A DNA stretch of 64,000 bases from Epiperipatus broadwayi (taxonomy: Eukaryota; Onychophora; Udeonychophora; Euonychophora; Peripatidae). A program made the translations under genes and the position numbers. Below are positions 18,003-28,164 of the stretch, one piece after another. Every line of letters begins with the position of its first letter. Position 1 is the stretch's first letter. The notes beneath the pieces are model-generated. The model had not been told where the DNA came from. It saw nothing but the letters and a program-made list of their open reading frames with translations, and ran no database searches. Location: contig JAQFVV010000183.1 of NCBI GenBank assembly GCA_028023455.1, positions 1,610,001-1,674,000 on the forward strand, in the 5' to 3' direction.

Positions 18003-18858
18003 CCGATTATGTACCAAACTTCTCTGGAGAGGAAGGACAGTTGCTATTAGCTTGCGAGGCATCCAACGACCACGCAGGTTCAATGGACTGTCATTCCACT
18101 CAATACAAGCAATCATTTTACAGAAAACCCACAACACTCTACATAATCTGATCCTCTCCTGTGGATACTCCAACATTATTAAAAAAATTACACCGACAGA
18201 TCATCCTCCGCCCTCTGCCAGTTCATGGATAGCCTCCCTAATAGACCACCTACAACTTTATAACCCAATAATGCCCTTTAACCTTAACAAAAAAATCACC
18301 TTATGGGAAGCATACAATATAATCAACTATAATCAACAACCCATTAAAACCAGCCTAAAAGTAACCAACCAAAGACTCATTTCACACTTCAAAAGATGGA
18401 GTCTGGAACCCAAATTCCTTGACTTCATCATTAAAATAAATCTTAATGCGCTTCCCACAAATTGGTTCCTTTATCACCGAAGAGGTTTTACCAGCATTGA
18501 CCCTATATGTGGTCTGTGTGCTCGTGAAGATGAAACCATAGACCATATTATACACTGGTGCCCAAGACTTAAAACACTGAAAGATATAATTATAATCAAT
18601 TCCAACATAAGACCTGATATGATTTTCTCTTTTGAAAATGCCATTCATAATGGGTTTTTTTCAATAATAAGGCTTTCTACCTTTGTCCTTTATTCCATAT
18701 GGATAGTGAGATGCAAAACTCTCATGGAATTACCCCCACCACAAATCATACCATTGTTTTATCAAACGCTCAAAAAAATCAAGAAACGTGACCAGCTCCT
18801 GGCCTCCAGTAAAGTCTTTGATGACACGTGGTCTTTAACTGCTCTTTCCTTTTCCTGA
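18003..18858 (+). pseudogene. LINE ORF C-terminus with zf-RVT zinc knuckle
   Basis: About 284 codons of the C-terminal end of a LINE polyprotein, lacking the endonuclease and most of the reverse transcriptase. The zf-RVT knuckle is intact: in DPICGLCAREDETIDHIIHW followed by Cys, it shows C-x2-C, then His and Cys at L1/Tx1-like spacing (about residues 183-203 of the open frame). Just upstream is the family block NALPTNWFLYHRRG. The reading frame opens at 17944, but its first roughly 20 residues come from the host sequence left of the insertion point, so that ATG is not the element's start. The L1/Tx1-type assignment rests on the knuckle and its preceding ALPT block and is an inference. The polymerase core is missing, so it cannot mobilise itself. 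Confidence 0.8.
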
Positions 18859-19134
18859 TTATCAACTCCCACCTACCCAGCATTATAGAATAGGAAATTC
18901 TAAAAGAAAATATTCATGTTCATATAAAAAATGCTTATTCCATTAAACAAGTTCTTAGAATCTCATCACTATACCTAACCACATAAGAGTATAACAATTG
19001 TACTCTCATAACAAAATCTAGCCAGATGACAAATAGAACATTATACAATCATATTATTGTACAATTTATTCATTTATCTATCCTTTATTAGTATGTAATC
19101 ACTATTTATTGTTAATAAAATTTTTGTTGAAATG
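18003..19134 (+). mobile_element. 5'-truncated LINE with intact C-terminal ORF and TSD
   Basis: A non-LTR retrotransposon fragment bounded by perfect 14-bp target-site duplications (17989-18002 and 19135-19148). It holds an uninterrupted C-terminal ORF to the stop at 18856, a 3' UTR of about 275 bp and an AATAAA at 19114-19119 close to the 3' end. There is no long A-tail; the end reads ttttgttgaaatg. Base composition is C-richer than the flanks. The uninterrupted frame and exact TSD suggest a fairly recent insertion. It is related to, but clearly diverged from, the element at 40119-41145. Confidence 0.9.
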
Positions 19135-19148
19135 AAGAGAGTGATATA
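19135..19148. repeat. Right target-site duplication of the LINE
   Basis: Exact copy of 17989-18002 (aagagagtgatata), directly after the LINE 3' end. Confidence 0.9.
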
Positions 19149-19392
19149 AGAATGAGCTGAAATTATGAGAAAAGAGTTTATGAATAAAGTATTTTAATAA
19201 TAGTTTTTGTCATATTTTTGTATAATTTTCATTTATATGTAGTAATCCTCCAGTATATGGATATAAATTAATCATGTGATAATACGTTTTAATATGCACA
19301 TGTAATTATAGGTGTATGTACATAAATATATACATTTTGAAAATGTTTATAGAACACATATGTGTAACCATGGTTACATACTGTATTACTGC

Positions 19393-19595
19393 TGTGAGAG
19401 ATGATAATGGATGGACTGTTGAAATCTGAAACTGGATATCAAGAGATTATAAAAGACATAGAAATAAACAACTTGTGAATGGATGGATGAAATAAGAAAG
19501 TGTGTTGGAAGATGTGGAGAAGAGCAGCTAGAGATCAGAAAAAAACTGGACTCTTGGAGAAACTGTCTTTCAGATAATCGATAATGGTTAAAAAT
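19393..19595 (+). mobile_element. RTE-type LINE 3' tail fragment
   Basis: In sense this holds the degraded blocks RDDNGWTVEI, W-x-SRDYKRHRN, the WMDEIRKCVG segment and the terminal LGETVFQIIDNG block. It matches the ends of the other RTE copies. It is about 200 bp, broken by stops and non-functional. Confidence 0.7.
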
Positions 19596-20841
19596 GACAC
19601 ACTATATATGCCAGGAGTGGTCAGACTTCTTATCTGCAAGAGCAATATGTTAATGTTGCAATATAATCAAGAGCTACAATTAGTTTTTTATATTAATAAG
19701 ATTTATTAATTCTATGAAAGAGTTAAGAGAACAAAATTAATAAATGAGAATAAAATCAATAAAAAAAATTATTATTCACATGTGATTGTATTAGGAAGAA
19801 CATTAAAATGTGGCTTATAATTTGTTAATGAAGCAAGCAATAGCTCTGCAAGCTATTCATCTATGAGTTGTGCTTGATGTTTTGATTTTACCAACTGTGT
19901 TGAATATAATAATTCACAAAAATATATTGGATTAAAAATTGACATTTGTTTATAACCAGCTTCTGTTACATAAGGATACTTACAGAAATAATTCTTTATT
20001 TTTCTGAAAAGAAATTAAAAATCATTACCTGTTTTCTCATTTAAATTAATGGAAGAATTTGATCTTTGAAATGCAAAGTAGAAGAACACACTCGATGTTA
20101 TTTAAATTAAAAGTATAAAAAGAATAACATCACTGAATGAGATCCAATAAAAAGTGGACAAGTTAAAACAGTGCACTATATTTTCAGGAAATGATAACAA
20201 TAAAATTATACTAATTGGTAACAAATAATCATTTTTAAATTGTCTTTGAAAAAGAATAAGACATGTAAGGTTTTAAAATAAAATGTTAATACATGATGCT
20301 AATAAAAATTATATTATTTTATTTCAAAAGTTTTGTGAGAGTCATATTGAACCATATAAAAAGTTATGTGGGCTTATGAGACTCAGTTTGGCCAGGGTGC
20401 ATAGATGCACTCAGAATTAAAAAATAATTGTAGAAAATTATTAAAATCTGAACCAAAATGAGGGAATTCATGGGATAAATAAAAAAAATTGATTTGTTTG
20501 TACAGCCTTTTAGTGAAATATTCCCCCTCCCCCTTTTTTTTAAATGAGTTAATTTATGTATATTTTATTCTGATATTTTAATTCCCTGAAAAATGTAAAG
20601 ATGTGAAGATAATCCAAAATGCATTGATTTTGAATGTTTTTAAATTTTGCTTTGATGGACTGTGTTTGTTATTTGGATTTCACATGTTTTATGACAATAC
20701 GTCAAGAAAATATTTTGAATAACTAATAACTTGATTTTTTATCAAAGTTTATTAAGATTATCATTATTTTTGAATAATTATTATATAATAATTATTAACA
20801 ATCAAGAAGTATAAATGATTCCCCTTTTTCTTTATATGTAT
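19596..20841. other. AT-rich spacer, nothing recognised
   Basis: No coding frame, RNA gene or repeat family could be supported. Confidence 0.45.
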
Positions 20842-21016
20842 ATAATAGTGATATTAGCGATTAAGCCAATGCACATGCGCTTTAAAGATAAATTATAAAT
20901 GAATACTCTCGATTTTTCCAGACACAAGATATAGTATTTTAGAAAGAATGAAATGAATCCACCCATTCTTTTGACCCAAACATTTATGTATGGGCAAATC
21001 TTAAGTGTGTGGAAAT
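20842..21016. mobile_element. Half copy of a fold-back element (family D)
   Basis: It shares one terminal arm (from taatagtgatattag through ttccagacacaagat) with the complete copy at 21143-21463, plus the centre in the opposite orientation (gtatgggcaaatcttaagtg). The second arm is missing. The two copies are only about 130 bp apart, suggesting a local duplication or a partial deletion. Confidence 0.75.
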
Positions 21017-21142
21017 GAGAGCGTGAAGGTGTTAAACGATCACTTTAAATTACATTTGTTATGTTTGAACGAATGACATTTGCGAAATCTTTACAATTTA
21101 CCGCATGTCATTCTTTAGTTGAAATTAAACATATATAATGAG

Positions 21143-21463
21143 ATATTATTTTATATAGCACTATGTTTTTTATGTAATAGTGATATTAGGATTAAGCCAA
21201 TGCACATGTGCTTTAAAGATAAATTATAAATGAATACTCTCGATTTTTCCAGACACAAGATTTCCACACACTTAAGATTTGCCCATACATAAACGTTTGG
21301 GTTGAAAGAATGGGTGAATTCATTCCATTCTTTCTAAAATGCTATATCTTGTGTCTGGAAAAATTGAGAGTATTCATTTATAATTTATCTTTAAAGTGCA
21401 TGTACATTGGCTTAATCACCAATATCACTATTACATAAAAAACAGCGCTATAAAAAATAATAT
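21143..21463. mobile_element. Fold-back element with about 118-bp arms (family D)
   Basis: Left arm 21143-21261 and right arm 21346-21463 are inverse complements with a few mismatches (for example the two ends read atattattttatatagcact and agcgctataaaaaataatat). The centre of about 84 bp is unique. No coding capacity is present. The structure is typical of a MITE or fold-back element; I cannot define a TSD. Confidence 0.85.
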
Positions 21464-21560
21464 CCTTTTGTATGTATATGTTTTAGTTTTAAAAATAGAA
21501 GGTAATAATTTCAAGCATAATGTTAATAATGCAAATTATGAAGCAGACATTTATAAACTG

Positions 21561-22141
21561 ATTGCTAACATTATCACTGATAATCTGTTCAAATATATTG
21601 CAATATTGTAAAAAAATATTTTTAAAAACTAATATTACTGATAAGCTAAAATTAATAGCTGAGGTGAAACTATAAGTTTATTATTAGTAAGCTTCTATTT
21701 TATGGACTTAGCGCTTTCAAAGCCCCTACTGCTCCATATTATTTTAAAGCATAAAATGATCGATTTATCAGATATTGACATTTATTCATTCGTATTTTAA
21801 ATATAGATGTCAATAAAAAAAAAGTTTATTTGTTTTGTGAAATCAATGTTTCCAAACATTGAATATGATAAATTATTTGTTTTGATTACAATCGAAAATT
21901 TTCAATACTTTCAAAGTTATATATAATTTTATAGAATTTATTTTATTTCTAAATGTAAATATAGGGGATTTGAACTCAGACTTTCAAGCACACTTCAACT
22001 TTCCATACTATCTCATACCACTGATACACATGACCACATACATGTACAAAAGATAAATAATGACCAATATATATATATCTATTTTGTGCTAAACCAGCAC
22101 TCATCAGTTGGTCAAGATTATCATCTCCCATACATATATAT
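21561..22141. repeat. Left outer arm of a split palindromic element (family B)
   Basis: 581 bp that match 26268-26740 in reverse complement over nearly the full length, except for about 110 bp near 21625-21735 present only on this side. Shared landmarks include aatatattgcaatattgtaaa, attacaatcgaaaattttca, ggatttgaactcagactt and ctcatcagttggtcaagatt. A stretch at 21963-22030 read in reverse has tRNA-like promoter resemblance (B-box-like gagttcaaatccc), but it is degenerate. Confidence 0.85.
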
Positions 22142-22565
22142 ATAATCAGTGCTCAGTTTATATTAAGTTAGCAAATCTTCATACTTTAATGGAGAGGCTT
22201 CAATCCACTCCAATCTCCAACTCTTCATCCATCCATACCATTGAAAATCTGATGATGGAAAGCCCAAATCCCATGCTGATGTCAATATTATTGCCATGCC
22301 CATGTCATTCTGACCCCTCATGTATAGGATCATATCCATTTAAATACATAGAAGGGGGATGGGCAGGATACAGGTTTAATGTGTAAATATACTGTGCACT
22401 CTTCACAAACATGGAGCCTAATTGTAAATATAGGGATTTGGGCTTTCCATCATCAGATTTTCAATGGTGTGGATGGTTAAAGAGTTGGAGGTTGGAGTGG
22501 ATTGAAGCCTGTCCATTAAAGTATGAAGATTTGGTATCTTAATATAAACTAAGCACTGATTATAT
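22142..22565. mobile_element. Inner fold-back of family B (130-bp arms)
   Basis: Left arm 22142-22271 and right arm 22432-22565 are inverse complements. Key segments are atcagtgctcagtttatatt and its counterpart aatataaactaagcactgat, and atctgatgatggaaagccca and its counterpart. The unique centre is 22272-22431. A compact copy at 33629-34146 has the same nested plan with both outer arms attached, which shows that this is the core of the split family B element. The 92-codon open frame over 22108-22386 simply spans this repeat. Confidence 0.85.
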
Positions 22566-22579
22566 ATATATATATATAT

Positions 22580-25500
22580 TGTAACTTAATAAAGATGATC
22601 TAGTATCCAAGTATATTATAATGTCAACAATCCAAATATTCATTGTAACATATAAAAACGGTTCAAAATGATTATAATATATTATTTAATTAAGAAAAGA
22701 TTCAAATATAATATTTAGCTTAATAAACGAAAAATGATAACTTAAATTTTTATATCAAAGAGAAAAGAATTGTAATATGCAACTTGCTGAGCATAAGCTA
22801 TTAAACAAAAGATCAGACTGAGTTATCAATCATATTAAGGGTCATTGGATTCAATGAAACATACTTCTATAATTAGATTTCTCAAGATATCACAATATCA
22901 ATAATTATAAACAAATTATTAATAACAACTATTATAACTCGGGTATACTAGTAACTCAATAAAATATCTTCTCAGGTATACAGACAGTAGATTTTATCCA
23001 CTTTCATTTCTTGGTTTGATGCTAAGTGCATATTTAAACAAATACCAAGTGAATATGGTCTAGCAGGGTGTCACTAGATTATCTGAATCTAGACACAGTT
23101 ATATCTAATAACCTTTTCACATGTACTGGGTTTGAATCCCTTTTTGGTACTTTATTTCTAATAAAATGGAGGATTTTGCTTTTAGAGCCATATCACTGTA
23201 TGCACTAATATTTAGGTAAACGTAAAACATCTTTAAACCAAAGTGGAATTCATTAGACAGAAATCATTTCTTAGACCTTAACATAACAAATGTGTTTCAA
23301 TATTTTTTTATAAGTTTTACTAGCTCTGATTATATTATTAATTTAGGATAGCAATTCACTCATCCTTGCATGGAATAGATGATGGAATGGTGGTTATAAT
23401 ATTACTAAGAAATCACTAATTATTATGAAATCAATATTTATTTATGGCCTTTGAACATTTATTTAGCTCATTAACCAAAACGTGATGGTGATGATGATGA
23501 CAATGATAATGACAATGGTTTCAACCACAGCTTTAGGACTAAGCCTAAACATAAAACCTAATTCTTAAAGAAATTCATAATTATTGCTTAATTTTAGCAT
23601 ATTTAATCATATCTCAAATATTCAACCATTGATGATGAATGATCACAACCAATAAAAAAAAATACTCTCAATGAAATATATACGCCTCATTTAATAAAAC
23701 AAACTAATATTTATTAATGCATTACTAATATCTACATGAAAATTTATAGATAAACATGAAAATTTATATGAATAATAATAATAATTGATTATATTGCAAT
23801 CTTCCAATTAATTTCTAGTTCTTCCCCTTTCCCGTCAAAGATGTAATGTATATTAAATTGGGTAACTGATTTGTTAAAATTTTCCATCCACAAGAAAGGT
23901 ATTTCTTAAAAAAAAATATTCACTCATTGGCACACATACTTTATAATCTAACGTGTCAAGCAGAATGATAAAAAAAATGTTAATAGAAGTGAAAGAGCAA
24001 GTTTTACTGAACAAGTTTCAAAGTATATTTCTATCCCCTTCCTTTCTACACTCTGAAACCTATCCTTTCTTAAGACAAAATAATTTAATATTTTAATACT
24101 GCTTATTCCTTCAAATTCACTCTCAATTATACACGGGTAAAGTATTATTATGTATGTGTGTGTTTACCCCATAAAAACCAAAATATTATTTAAAACCAAA
24201 ATAATAATACACAAAAAAAAAATCATTATAAACATTAATAATATTTCATAACTGTAAATCAATAAACAATCATAATTTTGGTACATACAAAATCGTTAAG
24301 GAAGCCTAAGGTTATCATTAGTAAGAAATTCTTGGTTTTAATCGATCTGAATTGTCTTTAAAAGTTCTTTAAATAAAATATACCACTTTATTGCGAAAAT
24401 GTTTATTAAGACTCTGATATCATAAAGAAAATAGATATAAAAAGTCATATTACTGATCCTTTGTTTTGTGGTGAACTTCCAAGGGTTCAAACTTGTCCTG
24501 TTAAATATTTATTCCCCTGCAGCAACAATTTCCATTTTACTTTGGAACTATTTCTTTCTTGAGGTATATAACTATTTGATGATGATGATTCTAATACGGT
24601 TATTTGCTTTAGTGGGCAATTTGGAAATCATTATATTAACTCTTCTTCTCTTCCTGTCAAGCATGATTCTTTTAGTGGATGAAGTACAGCAGTTGTTTTC
24701 ACATTTATAATTTTGCTTGGATTTAAACTCAGTTACTGGAACAATTAATTGGAATTAATGATTTAATATTTATCAGTAGGTTGCTCTTCTCCTGATTGCC
24801 TTCCAATGCAGGTGAATGTTTTCTTCTTTCTATTTAAAACATCTTATCTCTCAGTCAGTTGAAAGGTGTAGAATATTATTTTTCAGACAAGACGTCTTTT
24901 TTTTCCTATATGATGTGCTGGCTAGATGGTCTGGTCAACAGACGAGACATATATTAATTTTCTTACCCCACCATTCTTATATCTTCAATCCTCAAAATTT
25001 TAATATATAAAAAAAATGACTTGAAATGGGGAATTTTTGTAGAGTTGAAATGCTTGTTCTTTTAGTTTCTATATTTTCAAAAGTCTCTATAATAACAAAT
25101 ATCAACTGATTTTCCAGACTGCTTTTATATCCGATTTTTTTTCTATTTTTGGCCACCTCTTTTAATTAGACATAACTTATTTTCAACCAAATCATTTTTT
25201 AGTTGAATAGTATGAAAAATCTCAGTATCCTGATTTTTAGACAAACTTTTGTCTTGACGGAAAAATAGTCTTAATTCTTTTTCCTCACGTATATCTGTAA
25301 CATTTAAAATTGGAGATTCTTTCTTTTGATCTTAAGATAAGACATTTTTAAAATTAGACTTCTCACCAAGCTTAAACTCCAAAATGACAAACAATCATTT
25401 ATAAAAACAAAATTGTTACAAAATATACATTTTATTCAACAGATTTTCTCCTTTAACACAAAATTGTTGAATAAAAAAAAATAATTTGACAGATTTAACC

Positions 25501-26262
25501 CTTCTTCTTTTTCAATATATAATAAATGTAATTTTATGTATGTAATGTACACACATACTTTATCATTTCAAATCATTCATAAACTGACATTAAAATAATC
25601 TAATTGCTAGCTTAGTAATTATAACCCTAATATTGAATTAAATCACTAGCTTCTAAATCCAAATTACAATTATAGAAAAGTAAAATAGAAACAGAATAAG
25701 ATATTAGAATTGATCAAGCATAGGTTAGTTTTAAAGAAAATTTAATATCTGAAATATAAAACAATTAAATAGCTTACACATACATTGCCTATATATGTGT
25801 AACTTTGCTTTTTAACAGAAAAATTAAATATTGAATAGTTTAAATGTGTATATTACCTTTCTATCAACACACAAACAAATAAAGAATATAATTGTTGGCC
25901 CACTCTCTTTCTGTCTAAAGCTTTTAGAACTTGATCTTGTAGGGTTTAAACTTGGATGCCCTACAGCTTCCTTTTTATATAAAAATGTGATGATGATTTT
26001 TTGTTCAGCATTTTCTTTCATGCACATTACGATAAATTTAGCTAATGACTAAATTGTAATGGCACAATATATATATATATTAAAGGAAGGTGGAGTTTGA
26101 AATGAATTCTGGGAAGGTTTGATTGTGTGTATATATTTGTTATTTCTTATAGTTTGATTTTCACTTGAGAAGGTCTATTTGTAGTAGATGAAACCATGGT
26201 TGTGAAAGGATTTTGGTAAAATTTTTGAATTTAATCTAGTATTGTATTGTTTTATGGTTTTG
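22580..26262. other. 3.7-kb segment apparently inserted in the family B element
   Basis: This segment sits between the inner right arm and the outer right arm of family B. Both junctions are (TA)n tracts: 22559-22579 and 26265-26277. The compact copy at 33.6-34.1 kb has no such DNA at the same point. I find no terminal inverted repeat and no LINE motif. Short open frames inside (24468-24710, 24816-25010) lack family features. A possible degenerate tRNA-like stretch lies at 23058-23145. The identity of the segment is unknown. Confidence 0.5.
23058..23145 (+). repeat. Possible degenerate tRNA-derived SINE head
   Basis: An A-box-like tggtctagcagggt is followed about 65 nt later by a B-box-like gggtttgaatccc. 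This spacing resembles a class II tRNA promoter. No A-tail or TSD is evident, and the region between does not fold cleanly by eye. It could be coincidence. Confidence 0.3.
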
Positions 26263-26267
26263 CATTT

Positions 26268-26740
26268 ATATATATATGGGAGATGATAATCTTGACCAAC
26301 TGATGAGTGCTGGTTTAGCACAAAATACATATATTGGTGATTATTTATCTTTTCTACATGTATGTGGTCAAGTGTATCAGTGGTATGAGATAGTATGGAT
26401 AGTTGTAGTTGAAGTGTACTTGAAAGTCTGAGTTCAAATCTTCTATATTTACATTTAGAAATAAAATAAATTCTATAAAATTACATATAACTTTGAAAGT
26501 ATTGAAAATTTTCGATTGTAATCGAAACAAATAATTTATCATAATCACTGTTTGGAAGCAGATTGATTTCAAAAAACAAATAAACATTTTTTTTTATTGA
26601 CAACTATATTTAAAATACGAATGAATAAATGTCAATAACTGATAAATCGATCATTTTATGCTTTAAAATATTCGTTTTTAAAAATGTTTTTACAATATTG
26701 CAATATATTCTAACAGAGTATCAGTGATAATGTTGGCATT
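26268..26740. repeat. Right outer arm of the split family B element
   Basis: About 473 bp that are the reverse complement of 21561-22141. It begins with gggagatgataatcttgacc at the TA tract and ends around cagtgataatgttggcat, mirroring the far end of the left arm. Confidence 0.85.
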
Positions 26741-26746
26741 GTTAGG

Positions 26747-28160
26747 CACCAGAGTGCAGTAACCCACCATAAATTATGTAGATTTCTTTTGGAGTTTTCT
26801 GAACTCAAATCTCGATACTTAACCCAGGATTAATTTAAAACCGCTTATGGAAAATGTGTGCTTCATTTGCCTCTATTTTGTTTTTTAAAAAACGGAACAT
26901 TTAAAAGAAATCCAGGGTACAGAGAAAACATCACTACTTCCATGCCATTTTGATCAGTAATGGAAGTATTAATAAAATAAAATACCATGGGTAAGACTTT
27001 TTACAACTTTAAAAAAAAAAACTATATTGACAAGGCCTTAAGTCAGTATAATCTGATTTCTCTATTAATATACAATTTATATCTATTAAGCTTAATCATT
27101 GTTATCCATTTATTTTTTATATGCTTTGCTGTATGGATGCATTTTAAAATAATTAGTTTTAATTTTGTGTTTGTGCGTGTATATATATATATGACTTAAT
27201 TTTAATTGTAAAATAAATTGTTGCTAGTTTTAATTCAAGCTGTCAGTGCTTTTTTAATTAGCAACTTCCATTTCCAAATGACATTTTCGCGCTTATCAAT
27301 TAAGAGAAAATATATTTTAATTAAAGAGACTGTTTAACCACTGGGCAAAAATGTTGGAATATTCTGTAATTTGAGGGATCCTGGTTATAGAAATTGATTC
27401 ATTTAGCAAAGCGCCCTGATAAAAGAATAAAATGTATTAGTTTTTTTATTTAAATTAAATAAATTATTGCTCAGTGAAAAGAAAAACTATTTCAAAATAC
27501 TAGTGCTGATTTTTGGGAGTTGATTGGGAAACTTGTTTTAGGTTCCATCATTTTCATTATTATCTACTTTAGATGTACTTGTGAAATTTGCACTTGTTTT
27601 AGTCGTATTTAAAGATGGTCCCTCAAGATTACCGCACAATAAAATGGCTTCTCAAAGCGTGGCTTAATTAAATCATTTTCAGCTGAGTTATTAATACAAT
27701 AGGTGACTATTAGACATTGACTTTAAGTATTAGTTTAAGATAAGTGTGACATCCAGTTTTGCTTAATATATCTATGATATAGATCATTTTCTTCAATTAC
27801 CAACTTATTAATACAATTTTAAATGATTATGACAGCATATGTTTGAAAAGTTCTATATCCTTTCTATTTTAAATAGCCCACTGCAAGCCTGCAACCCCTC
27901 CAGTATTCTCCCTCTCTTGAGAAATTATAAAAAAAGAACATTAGTCACTTGGTTTGCCAATAATCAGAAATAATAGTTAGTGTTGTTTTTCGACTTTATT
28001 TATTCTTTTGTTGAAAATAGATGTTAATTTTACGGACAGTATTAAGTTATTTATGTACTGGTTGCCTAAAAAAAAAAATCTAAAAATAATTTTCTTTTAC
28101 CTGATCTAGATTTACATCCGGGTCATCATATACACGTTAATAGTATTTACATAATTTTTA
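26747..28160. other. AT-rich spacer; no gene recognised
   Basis: Only ordinary AT-rich sequence with short open frames (for example 26987-27199, hydrophobic because of T-rich codons). Nothing supports a gene. Confidence 0.45.
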
Positions 28161-28164
28161 TATC

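Noticed and set aside
24468-25010. Hydrophobic open frames as membrane proteins
   Set aside because: The Leu/Phe/Ile content follows from T-rich composition. The first frame begins with GTG, and no conserved motif is seen.
21561-26740. A single large DNA transposon (Polinton-like) with 470-580 bp terminal inverted repeats
   Set aside because: The compact family B copy shows the arms belong to a short palindromic element. The interior has no integrase, polymerase or other coding sequence, and its ends fall in TA tracts.
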